Part shown: positions 1 to 7,657 of the stretch, piece after piece
Layout: each line of letters starts with the position of its first letter
Numbering within the stretch: the stretch's first letter is position 1
Assembly: GCA_910589665.1 (NCBI GenBank)
Contig: CAJUTR010000002.1
Location: forward strand, 150,232 to 214,231
DNA length: 64,000 nucleotides
From: an uncultured Eubacterium sp.
GTDB lineage: Bacteria > Bacillota > Clostridia > Lachnospirales > Lachnospiraceae
Reading direction: 5' to 3'
Notes under the pieces: generated by a model
What the model saw: the letters and a program-made list of their open reading frames with translations, nothing else
The model's database searches: none
Told to the model about the DNA's origin: nothing
Position numbers and translations under genes: made by a program

Positions 1-4
1 CGGC

Positions 5-63
5 AATTTGTGTCTGCGCGCTGCTTGACACAAAGTTACTTTATGCGCAAAAAGCAGCGCAGA
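5..63 (+). repeat. GCGC-rich double-hairpin element before tyrS
   Basis: Two competing stems can be drawn by eye. TTTGTGTC (7-14) pairs with GACACAAA (27-34). TCTGCGC plus TGCTT (13-26, with a 2-nt bulge) pairs with AAGCAGCGCAGA (52-63). The second stem ends just before the tyrS ribosome site. The same order of motifs, including ATGCGCAAAAA, precedes gatB on the minus strand at 33866-33945. The element may extend beyond the window edge. Whether it is a dispersed repeat or a regulatory leader cannot be settled here. Confidence 0.5.
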
Positions 64-76
64 AACGAGGATTAGG

Positions 77-1303
77 ATGAAAGTATATGAAGAATTGGTT
101 GCCCGCGGACTGATCGCGCAGGTAACGGATGAAGAAGAGATCAGGGAACTGGTAAATGCAGGGAAAGCGGTGTTTTACATCGGATTTGACCCGACGGCGG
201 ACAGCCTCCATGTCGGGCATTTCATGGCTCTCTGTCTGATGAAGCGGCTGCAGATGGCAGGAAATAAGCCGATCGCCCTGATTGGGGGAGGGACGGCGAT
301 GGTCGGGGATCCTTCCGGCCGGACGGATATGCGCCAGATGATGACGAAGGAAATGATCGACCACAATGTGGCGTGTTTCAAAAAGCAGATGAGCCGTTTT
401 ATTGATTTTTCGGATGGAAAAGCGATCGTGGTAAACAACGCCGACTGGCTGATGGACTTAAATTACATGGATGTCCTGCGGGAGATCGGCCCGCATTTTT
501 CCGTCAACCGGATGCTGGCGGCGGAATGCTATAAGCAGCGTATGGAAAAGGGACTTACGTTTTTGGAATTTAATTACATGATCATGCAGAGTTTTGATTT
601 TTACTCCCTGTTCCAAAAATATGGCTGCAATATGCAGTTTGGCGGTGATGACCAGTGGAGCAACATGCTCGGCGGCACCGAACTGATCCGCCGCAAACTC
701 GGAAAGGACGCGTATGCGATGACCATCAATCTTCTGCTGAATTCCGAGGGCAAGAAAATGGGGAAAACCCAGTCCGGTGCCGTCTGGCTCGATCCGGAAA
801 AGACGAGTCCGTTCGATTTTTACCAGTACTGGCGGAATGTGGCCGATGGCGATGTGCTGAAATGTCTGCGCATGCTGACGTTTTTGCCGCTGGAACAGAT
901 TGAGGAGATGGATCAGTGGGAGGGCAGCCAGCTCAATCAGGCGAAGGAGATCCTCGCATTCGAATTGACGAAAATGGTTCACGGAGACGAAGAAGCAGAG
1001 AAAGCGCAGGAGGGCGCGCGCGCGCTGTTCGCGAGCGGAAGTGCCGCGCAGATGCCGGAGGTATGTCTGGAAGATGCCGATTTTGAGGAGGGCAGCATCG
1101 GAATCCTCAATCTTCTCGTAAAAGCAGGACTGGCGCCGTCAAATGGCGAGGCGAGGCGGAATGTGCAGCAGGGCGGTGTGTCGATCGACGGTGAAAAGGT
1201 GGATGACGTCAGAATGCAGATCGCGAAGGAGCGGATCGGAGCGGACGGGATCGTTTTGAAGCGGGGGAAGAAAAAATTTATGCGGATTACGGTGAAGATA
1301 TGA
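77..1303 (+). CDS. tyrS: Tyrosyl-tRNA synthetase
   Basis: This class I aminoacyl-tRNA synthetase charges tRNA-Tyr in the cytoplasm. The 408-residue length is normal for the bacterial enzyme. The HIGH-type signature appears as HVGH near residue 46 after the FYIGFDPTADSLH segment, the tyrosine-site segment GGDDQWSN lies near residue 190, and the KMSKS-type loop reads KMGKT near residue 228. The C-terminal part (about 340-408) is an S4-like RNA-binding domain. A GAGGATTAG stretch precedes the ATG. The stop overlaps the next gene by an ATGA junction, so the two are co-transcribed and probably translationally coupled. Confidence 0.97.
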   Translation: MKVYEELVARGLIAQVTDEEEIRELVNAGKAVFYIGFDPTADSLHVGHFMALCLMKRLQMAGNKPIALIGGGTAMVGDPSGRTDMRQMMTKEMIDHNVACFKKQMSRFIDFSDGKAIVVNNADWLMDLNYMDVLREIGPHFSVNRMLAAECYKQRMEKGLTFLEFNYMIMQSFDFYSLFQKYGCNMQFGGDDQWSNMLGGTELIRRKLGKDAYAMTINLLLNSEGKKMGKTQSGAVWLDPEKTSPFDFYQYWRNVADGDVLKCLRMLTFLPLEQIEEMDQWEGSQLNQAKEILAFELTKMVHGDEEAEKAQEGARALFASGSAAQMPEVCLEDADFEEGSIGILNLLVKAGLAPSNGEARRNVQQGGVSIDGEKVDDVRMQIAKERIGADGIVLKRGKKKFMRITVKI

Positions 1304-1632
1304 TCGTTGCTTTTGTTCTATGGAGTATCGTTTCCCTTGTGTTTTTAGGAATTGGGATCAGCTGCCGCAAATCGAAGGAGGCCGTAGGTTTTTTTACGTT
1401 TGTAAAACCGCCCGAAGTCGAAGAGACAGGGCGGTATAACCGGGCGGTAGGGATTTTATGGTTTATGGCGGCTGGTATCTTTGAGGTGATCGGGATACCT
1501 TTCATGTTCTTACAGCAAAATTCGCCCTTTTCTATCCTGATCGTATTTGCAGTCATTCTTTTGATCCTGGGAATGATGATCGCATATATCAGAATAGAGG
1601 CCAGATATAGGAAAAAATCTGACGGTTTATAG
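1300..1632 (+). CDS. Small membrane protein coupled to tyrS
   Basis: This 110-residue protein has three hydrophobic segments (about 1-20, 48-68 and 75-95), with the basic patch SCRKSKEAVG after the first and a basic tail KKSDGL, so it should sit in the cytoplasmic membrane. The arrangement resembles small DUF3784-like membrane proteins of Clostridia, but that assignment is a guess from layout. It starts at the ATGA overlap with tyrS, which argues for translation. No enzyme motif is seen and the function is unknown. Confidence 0.7.
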   Translation: MIVAFVLWSIVSLVFLGIGISCRKSKEAVGFFTFVKPPEVEETGRYNRAVGILWFMAAGIFEVIGIPFMFLQQNSPFSILIVFAVILLILGMMIAYIRIEARYRKKSDGL

Positions 1633-1783
1633 TGAACTGCCGCATGCTGTCACGCACAGGCCTGTTATCAGAAGAAGTGTGAGATTTAATAAGGATCTAT
1701 TCATGTGTGATGTCACTTCTTTTGGTAGAGAAGTGCCTTATCATGCAAGCGTGAACGGCATGTCGGCTTTTTTGCTTTTGATG
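1633..1783. other. Short convergent intergenic with hairpin
   Basis: This stretch separates the tyrS operon from a convergent minus-strand gene. CACTTCT (1714-1720) can pair with AGAAGTG (1729-1735), but no clear U-tract follows. A T-run at 1768-1776 lies after GGCATGTCGGC. A terminator is likely somewhere here, but I cannot point to a convincing one. Confidence 0.3.
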
Positions 1784-2266
1784 TCACATGACTGAAATGC
1801 CATAATCCAAAATTACATGTCCATTTTCATCCGGCGTTGTAAATCTTGGGCAGTTGTAGCGTTCGAAACACCAATCATCTTCCTTCCGTTCCATATGAAG
1901 TTCCTTCAGTTTTTCCAGGCACATATTGTGCGTATCCATGGAAAAGAACTCCCCGCTGTTCTCTTTGTCAGATAAATAACATACCGCATAATCCAGTGGT
2001 TCAATGTCGATAGATTCAAACCCGTCTGGAGCTTCTGTATCCGGGGAAAACAGCATGCCGATCCAGCGTTCCGGCATTCCATTCACGATATGTACCGCAC
2101 CGATATACGCATCACCGTTAAAGGGGAGGCAGGGGTTTACTTCCAGTTTTTCAAACCAGTTATTGTCCCACCATTCGTCCCAGTTTGGAACTCCTTCATA
2201 TTTTTTACCGATCAGCCGCGCGGCCGGACAACTTTCCTTTTTTACTTCTAAAATCTGAACTGCCAT
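1784..2266 (-). CDS. Stand-alone GyrI-like/AraC effector-binding domain protein
   Basis: This cytoplasmic protein of about 160 residues resembles the small-molecule binding domain found at the C-terminus of AraC regulators and in GyrI/SbmC proteins: a starting strand AVQILEVKKES, an aromatic PNWDEWWDNNWF region, and a late IEPLDYAVCYL strand. I start it at MAVQ. The upstream in-frame ATG overlaps the GGAGG that serves as ribosome site 8 nt before MAVQ. The neighbouring AraC gene carries a similar domain. The ligand is unknown. Confidence 0.7.
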   Translation of the reverse strand: MAVQILEVKKESCPAARLIGKKYEGVPNWDEWWDNNWFEKLEVNPCLPFNGDAYIGAVHIVNGMPERWIGMLFSPDTEAPDGFESIDIEPLDYAVCYLSDKENSGEFFSMDTHNMCLEKLKELHMERKEDDWCFERYNCPRFTTPDENGHVILDYGISVM

Positions 2267-2336
2267 TTGCCATACCTCCATTTCTTTTTTTCTGATTTTC
2301 TCTATATTCTTTATTATAAACGGAACGGGAAATTTG

Positions 2337-3659
2337 TCAACAAAAACCGAAAAAATGTTCGATTTTTCTCCGTATCAGGAAAATCCCGACGATACATACT
2401 ACAACCTCCGTCACCGGATATGACAGCCACACCCCTGTCACACCGAAAGCGGACGATAAAACAAATGCTGCCGGAAGGATGACAAAAAGTGCTCTCGCTA
2501 GGGAAATAGCCTGTGCCGGGAGCGATTTTTCAGTCGCGGTAAGATGGGTGGAGAGGATTATATTAAACCCGGCAAACGGAATGGCGGTAAAGTAGATTTT
2601 TAGTCCAGACACCGAAATCTGCTGCAGCGATACATCCCGTTCCCTGTTAAAGGCGGATGTGAGCGCCTCCGCGCCGAAGAAAAACAGCAGATATATCAGT
2701 GCGGAAACGGCCAGTGAACAACAGACAGCATATTGGAACGCTCTTTTTATCGTTTCTTTGTCACCGCGGCCGTAGGCGCGGCTCGTGATCGGCTGTGTTC
2801 CCTGCGCGATGCCCGTACAGATGGAAGATACGACGAGTGACAGATTGGCGATCACACCGTAGGCCGCCACCCCTGTATTGCCGCACAGGGAAAGGAGGAT
2901 CGAATTAAAGGTGATCATGACGATGGCGGAGGAGGTCTCAGTGACAAGCGACGGAATGCCGAGCGAGAGGATGTTTGCCGTCAGCCGCACAGAAATACGG
3001 TGCCGTATCCAGTGAAAATGATGTTTCTTCCGAATGCCATGTACGGATAAAATGGACATGCTGATCAAAGGGGCGATCCCGGTCGCGAGCACGGCACCCA
3101 GGATCCCCATGTTCATCGGGAAGATAAAAACGTAGTCGAGGATAATATTGGAGAAACTGCCGGTCAGCATGGCGGCCATTGAGAGTGCCGGGTTTCCGTC
3201 GTTTCTGACAAAACAGATCAAAACGTCGTTCAGCATGAATGCCGGGGCAAAAAGTAAAATTACCATTAGGTAAGTATGGGTCATCGAAAACACGTCATTG
3301 TCAGCGCCGAGCAGTGTTGTGAGAGGACAGGAAAGGAAAAGTCCGGCCAGCACGAACAGAAAAGCGAGAATACAGGTAAAAACGAGAACGGATGAAAATG
3401 TCCGGCTGGCGTTCTCACTGTCTGCCTGTCCACGAAAGATTGAATATTTCATCGCGCCTCCCATGCCGAGCATCAGCCCGCAGCCGTGTACGATGCTGTA
3501 TACGGGGATGGCGAGGTTAAGCGCTGTCAGTCCGTTCGTGCCCAGTCCGTTTGAGACAAAAAACGTATCGGCAAGGATGTAGCAGGACAGGCCGATCATG
3601 CCGCATATATTGAGTGAAACATAGGTGAAGAATTGTTTGAACAGCGATTGTTTTTTCAT
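2337..3659 (-). CDS. MATE family multidrug/cation exporter
   Basis: This 440-residue integral membrane protein has about twelve hydrophobic helices in two repeated halves, as in MatE transporters that export drugs or metabolites in exchange for Na+ or H+. The N-terminal segment ADTFFVSNGLGTNGLTALNLA and the matching second-half GIAQGTQPITSRAYG are family hallmarks. The open frame continues 93 codons upstream, but AAAGGAGG lies just before the ATG at 3659 and the extension has no family character. The gene follows the AraC/GyrI regulator, which may control it. Confidence 0.92.
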   Translation of the reverse strand: MKKQSLFKQFFTYVSLNICGMIGLSCYILADTFFVSNGLGTNGLTALNLAIPVYSIVHGCGLMLGMGGAMKYSIFRGQADSENASRTFSSVLVFTCILAFLFVLAGLFLSCPLTTLLGADNDVFSMTHTYLMVILLFAPAFMLNDVLICFVRNDGNPALSMAAMLTGSFSNIILDYVFIFPMNMGILGAVLATGIAPLISMSILSVHGIRKKHHFHWIRHRISVRLTANILSLGIPSLVTETSSAIVMITFNSILLSLCGNTGVAAYGVIANLSLVVSSICTGIAQGTQPITSRAYGRGDKETIKRAFQYAVCCSLAVSALIYLLFFFGAEALTSAFNRERDVSLQQISVSGLKIYFTAIPFAGFNIILSTHLTATEKSLPAQAISLARALFVILPAAFVLSSAFGVTGVWLSYPVTEVVVCIVGIFLIRRKIEHFFGFC

Positions 3660-3716
3660 GGTATCCTCCTTTTTTCCTAACTCCTTCGAAAGCAAACACA
3701 TATTTGTATTATTATG

Positions 3717-3746
3717 AAAAAACGCCAGCCTTCCCATCTTCTGGCG
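3717..3746 (-). terminator. Terminator between araC-type gene and MATE gene
   Basis: On the minus strand CGCCAG pairs with CTGGCG (3723-3728 with 3741-3746) and is followed by TTTTTT. This is a plausible intrinsic terminator after the AraC/GyrI gene, so the MATE gene may be transcribed partly on its own. Confidence 0.6.
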
Positions 3747-3849
3747 GAAGTGTTTTGGTACTTCCGTCTGGACCTGACGATGGAAAGTCTGACGTGGATT
3801 CTCTTTACCCGGTGGCAAAAAGCACGTATTTCCTATATTTATAACAAAG

Positions 3850-4755
3850 TTAAGGTTTCTTTTTCCGTGCCGGCCGCAGCACCTGATAACCGAGTTCTTC
3901 CGGGAAATGCCGCTGATAGTCGTTGCACAAATCCTCATTCCACTCGTAACCCCGTGTTTGGGGATCGAAATTCCATGCCAGTTTTTCCACCCGTTCCATC
4001 ACCTCCCCGCAATCCTTTAAATAGTCAAAAGCCGGGTGATAGAAAACGAAATAATCACTCGCGGGAAGTTCCCTGATCTCAAACCCGTCCGGGATCACCC
4101 CCTGATAGTCAACCGGCACGCCAAACCCGTAGAAATAGCCTTTTCGGCCATTTTCGTAAAACCATCCGGCTGTGTGGCAGGTTACGACCGGGTGGGAGAC
4201 ATGGCTCATGCTGTCGATCGTCCCGCAGACCGTGTCACAATCGTGCCTGTTCCAGAAACTACAATAGTCTGTGGCGTCGATATCCCAGATCCCGATGTAT
4301 TTATGGGCGGGAATATGCTCCATGCGGATATGTGCATCTGTCAGTATCGTCTGATTCATAGTAGGCCCTCCTTTATTCACATAATGTTGCGGGAAGAGAA
4401 CGACCATTGAGCTAGAGAGAGCGATGGGGACAGGATTTTTCCGATATGCAGCCGGTGTACATCCGAACGTATTCATAAAAGCCCTCGTCAGTGCTTCCTG
4501 TGAGGAATACCCGTATTTCAACGCGATATCGAGAATGCGGGACTTTGTATCCCGTATTTCCAGTGCGGCTAAAGCAAGCCGCCTGCCAGCGACATAACTT
4601 TTAAATGTCATCCCCGTGATTTCATGAAAACGACTGGAGCAGTAGTATGGCGAATACCCGATCTGTCTGGAGAGTTCCAAAAGAGAAGGGGTTTGTGTTA
4701 GATGCTCTTCGATCCAGTTGATCATGTCCTGTACGGTCTCATTCCACTCAAACAA
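3850..4755 (-). CDS. AraC family regulator with GyrI-like effector domain
   Basis: This transcription factor has an N-terminal double helix-turn-helix (about residues 1-105, with LLELSRQIGYSPYYCSSRFHE and the signature ending FGCTPAAYRK) and a C-terminal GyrI-like ligand-binding domain (from about residue 135, with HIPAHKYIGIWD). The best start is a TTG at 4755 with AAGGAGGG at ideal spacing. The upstream in-frame extension shows no family similarity. A second AAAGGAGG lies inside the interdomain linker just before an in-frame ATG at 4359, which could yield the effector domain alone. It probably regulates the adjacent MATE exporter. Confidence 0.88.
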   Translation of the reverse strand: MFEWNETVQDMINWIEEHLTQTPSLLELSRQIGYSPYYCSSRFHEITGMTFKSYVAGRRLALAALEIRDTKSRILDIALKYGYSSQEALTRAFMNTFGCTPAAYRKNPVPIALSSSMVVLFPQHYVNKGGPTMNQTILTDAHIRMEHIPAHKYIGIWDIDATDYCSFWNRHDCDTVCGTIDSMSHVSHPVVTCHTAGWFYENGRKGYFYGFGVPVDYQGVIPDGFEIRELPASDYFVFYHPAFDYLKDCGEVMERVEKLAWNFDPQTRGYEWNEDLCNDYQRHFPEELGYQVLRPARKKKP

Positions 4756-4879
4756 ATCAATTCCCTCCTTGTCAGAAATATTGTAGCATATAGATAGACA
4801 GGAAGTTTTGATATATGTTGCGAATTGATCGTTGCAACAATAACTATATACGTTAAACGGCAGATTCAAATTTATAAGA

Positions 4880-4908
4880 ATTATATCATATCCTGCTGTG
4901 TTTTTCCA
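4880..4908 (-). promoter_or_regulatory. Candidate promoter of the AraC/GyrI gene
   Basis: On the minus strand TGGAAA (4908-4903) is 17 nt from a perfect TATAAT (4885-4880), about 125 nt before the TTG start. The -35 box is weak. Confidence 0.45.
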
Positions 4909-5037
4909 TATAGACTGCCGTGTTTTTTGGACAGTTTGTCATGAGTTATCGTTATAATGATAGAGAAGTAACTTGTTTGAAAAAAATCGGAAAATTGTAA
5001 GAAAATAGTAACAAAAATACCTACTGGATGTGTTATG

Positions 5038-5065
5038 ATGATAAAGTTATGTAATCTTTTATCAT
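5038..5065. promoter_or_regulatory. Dyad upstream of the ABC operon
   Basis: ATGATAAAG (5038-5046) and CTTTTATCAT (5056-5065) form a near-perfect dyad directly after a TATGAT sequence that could be a -10 box (5034-5039). It may be an operator or an mRNA hairpin in the 5-prime leader of the ABC genes. The rest of 4756-5104 is AT-rich and shows no gene. Confidence 0.35.
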
Positions 5066-5104
5066 AGGTAACACGGATCATCACACAGAGAGGAGGGGAA
5101 ATAG

Positions 5105-5794
5105 GTGGAAAATCACTCAAAGTGCGTGATCGATGTCAAAAATCTGTATAAAATCTATCCGATCGGAAATAACCGCGTGCGTGCGCTGGATGGTGTTAGT
5201 TTCCAGGTGTTTGAAGGAGAGTTTTGCGCGATCGTCGGGGCGTCCGGTTCCGGAAAATCGACATTGTTAAATATGCTGGCTGGTTTGGAGAAGCCGACAA
5301 AAGGGATCATTACCGTGGCGGGGGAGCGGATCGATACTTATAACGAAAACCGGCTGGTACGTTTTCGCAGGGAAAAGGTTGGCTTTATATTTCAGTCATT
5401 TAATCTGATCGGTACGATGAATGCGGTGGAAAATGTAGCGCTGCCGCTTATGTTCCGTGGAATTCCCAAAAAAATTCGGATGAAGCGGGCGGAAAAAATG
5501 ATCGAGCTCGTAGGACTTAAAAAATTCCGCCGGCACAAACCAAATCAGATGTCGGGCGGTCAGTAGCAGCGAGTCGGCGTGGCGAGGGCGCTCGTCTTGA
5601 ACCCGAGTATCGTTTTTGCTGACGAACCGACGGGAAATCTGGATTCTGCCACATCGGCGGAGATGATGGACCTTATGCGTCATGTTTTGAACGAGAGAAA
5701 GAAAACGCTCGTGATGGTGACACACGACCCGGAACTGGCAGCGCTGGCTGACCGCCAGATCAGGATCAGGGATGGAAAGATAATAGAAGCTTAG
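5105..5794 (+). pseudogene. ABC ATPase (LolD/MacB type) interrupted by an amber codon
   Basis: The frame encodes a complete ATP-binding subunit of the MacB/LolD/FtsE type, about 229 codons from a GTG start behind GAGGAGGGG. Walker A is GASGSGKST near residue 46, the Q-loop lies in GFIFQSFNLIG, Walker B is IVFADEP, and the H-loop is VMVTHDPE. Codon 154 (5564-5566) is TAG inside the signature motif, which reads MSGGQ-stop-QRVGVARA. A glutamine is expected there, so a single CAG-to-TAG change explains it. Both sides are otherwise well preserved, which suggests a recent mutation, a base-call error or readthrough. It leads an operon with the next two genes. Confidence 0.85.
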
Positions 5795-5809
5795 AAGGAG
5801 GCTCGAAAT

Positions 5810-7657
5810 ATGAGTACGAGAATGAAAAAATGGAGAAAAACAGCAGCACTTGTATTGTGTGTGTTGGCTGTTTTCGGGATTTACCACAGTGCGGCCGCAG
5901 CGCCGGTACAGGAGGAGGGAAATGGGTCTGGGACTATTTCCTCAGAAGACATGCCGGGAAACGGCGGTGCAGATGAAGGGGAGCAGAATGGGGAGATGCT
6001 CGCGGGCGCATCGTCGGATATCAGTATATCCGGTGTGAAAGTAAACGGCGCCAAAGCAGGTGGGAGAGTGGAGATTTCATTTACGGCAGCTGGGAATAAA
6101 AATAGGAAAAAGAATTATGAAGTTGAGAGGATCGAGCGGGTATATCCGGTTTTGAATGAGGGATTTCCGTTCGCGATGGAGGATGAGGCATACCGTGTGA
6201 CGACGGGAAGCGGGAATTCCGTTCATTGTTCTTACCGGTTCCGGGCGAAGGATACGTTGGAAACGGGTTATTATCTGACTGGTTTTACTGTTGTATACAG
6301 CAGGCGCGCGACAGATGGAAGTACGGCGGTGTACGACAGTGAATACTATGTGAATAAGGATGTCAGTGTAAAACTTACGGGAAAGAAAAGCGGCGGCGAG
6401 GCTGGTTCTTCTGACGATCCGGCATTGGACGGGGATGTTTCCCTGAAAATGAGCGGTACGCCGCATGGAAGCTACGGTGGAAATTGCCGTGTGGCATTTA
6501 CCGCATATAGTTCCAAATATAAGATTACAGATGTTGTACCGGTGATCGGGGAGGGGTTCCCGTTTGAGAGCACGACGGACGCGTACCGGGTTACACATTC
6601 AAAGGGAACAAAAAAATTGAAATGCCGCTATACGTTCCGCGTAAAAGAAGATGCTGCTGCCGGTTATCAGGGAATCACATTTAAAATTACATATCTGAAG
6701 GGAAAGACATCGGTAACGGCAGATAAAACGATCCAGGTGAAACTGAAGGGAAAGAAACAGGCGGAGCAGACCGGAAATGACAAAAAGTCCACCCCCCGCG
6801 TGATGGTTACGGGGTATGACACGGACGTGAAAAAGATCACACCGAATAGCAAGTTTCAACTAAAGCTTCATATAAAAAATAACGCCAGCCAGGCAGTAAA
6901 AAATGTAAAATTTTCGCTGTCTACAGCGAATGGCGAGTTTCTGCCAGTCAGCGGGGCCAGTACCGCGTATGTGGATCGCATCGGAGCAAAGGGGACCGTC
7001 ACGATTTCTTTTAAAATGAAAGCGTCGGCCAGCTTGGGATCGCGTTCCTACCCGATGACGATCAAGGCCGAATACGAGGATGGAAAAGCGAACGCCTTTG
7101 ATTCACAGGACAATGTGTCTATTCCGGTGACGCTCAAAGACCGCATCAGCCTGACTGAAATGACCCCGCCGGACGTACTGTCCGTAGGCGGTGAGGGCGA
7201 CCTGGCATTTTCCATCAACAATATGGGCGCCGGTTCATTAAACAATGTTACCGTTCAATGCAAGGGGGATGGCGTCGAGAGTGAAGAAACTTTTGTGGGA
7301 AATATCGCTGCCGGCGCGAGCGGCTACGCCAATGTGCCGCTGACAGGCGTGGAGGCGACGCCGGAAGACAGTGACGGGGAGTGTGTGATTGTGATCTCGT
7401 ATGAAAATTCGTCCGGTGAGAGCAGTACGTATGAAGAGAACGTGGCTATTTTTGTCCAGGACGAGATGGATGAGATGGACATGGAAGACGATATGGAAAT
7501 GATGGGGGAAGAAGAAGTCGGGGGAGGAATTTCCCCGCTGTTCCTAGTGATCCCGGTCGTTGTCGTGTTGATCATAGCTGGGGTGATCGTACATCGCGTA
7601 TTGAAAAAGAAACGTTTGAAGAAGGAAGAGGAGTTGATCGACGATGAGCTTCTATGA
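5810..7657 (+). CDS. Membrane-anchored extracellular accessory protein of ABC system
   Basis: This 615-residue protein has a signal peptide (residues 1-31), a low-complexity acidic/Gly stretch, and two related modules of about 110 residues, each with an EGFPF...DAYRVT core (about 75-190 and 205-315). A CARDB/NEW3-like beta-sandwich region follows (about 330-540, starting PRVMVTGYDTDVKK). A Met/Glu/Asp-rich linker, one transmembrane helix (about 575-597) and a lysine-rich tail end it. It sits outside the cell, tethered to the membrane. The 14-nt overlap with the permease gene implies coupling. It occupies the place a MacA adaptor would take, but it has no HlyD fold features. Confidence 0.8.
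   Translation: MSTRMKKWRKTAALVLCVLAVFGIYHSAAAAPVQEEGNGSGTISSEDMPGNGGADEGEQNGEMLAGASSDISISGVKVNGAKAGGRVEISFTAAGNKNRKKNYEVERIERVYPVLNEGFPFAMEDEAYRVTTGSGNSVHCSYRFRAKDTLETGYYLTGFTVVYSRRATDGSTAVYDSEYYVNKDVSVKLTGKKSGGEAGSSDDPALDGDVSLKMSGTPHGSYGGNCRVAFTAYSSKYKITDVVPVIGEGFPFESTTDAYRVTHSKGTKKLKCRYTFRVKEDAAAGYQGITFKITYLKGKTSVTADKTIQVKLKGKKQAEQTGNDKKSTPRVMVTGYDTDVKKITPNSKFQLKLHIKNNASQAVKNVKFSLSTANGEFLPVSGASTAYVDRIGAKGTVTISFKMKASASLGSRSYPMTIKAEYEDGKANAFDSQDNVSIPVTLKDRISLTEMTPPDVLSVGGEGDLAFSINNMGAGSLNNVTVQCKGDGVESEETFVGNIAAGASGYANVPLTGVEATPEDSDGECVIVISYENSSGESSTYEENVAIFVQDEMDEMDMEDDMEMMGEEEVGGGISPLFLVIPVVVVLIIAGVIVHRVLKKKRLKKEEELIDDELL

Noticed and set aside
41..364. Minus-strand frames inside tyrS (also 458-982)
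   Set aside because: Shadows of tyrS without ribosome sites or family signal.
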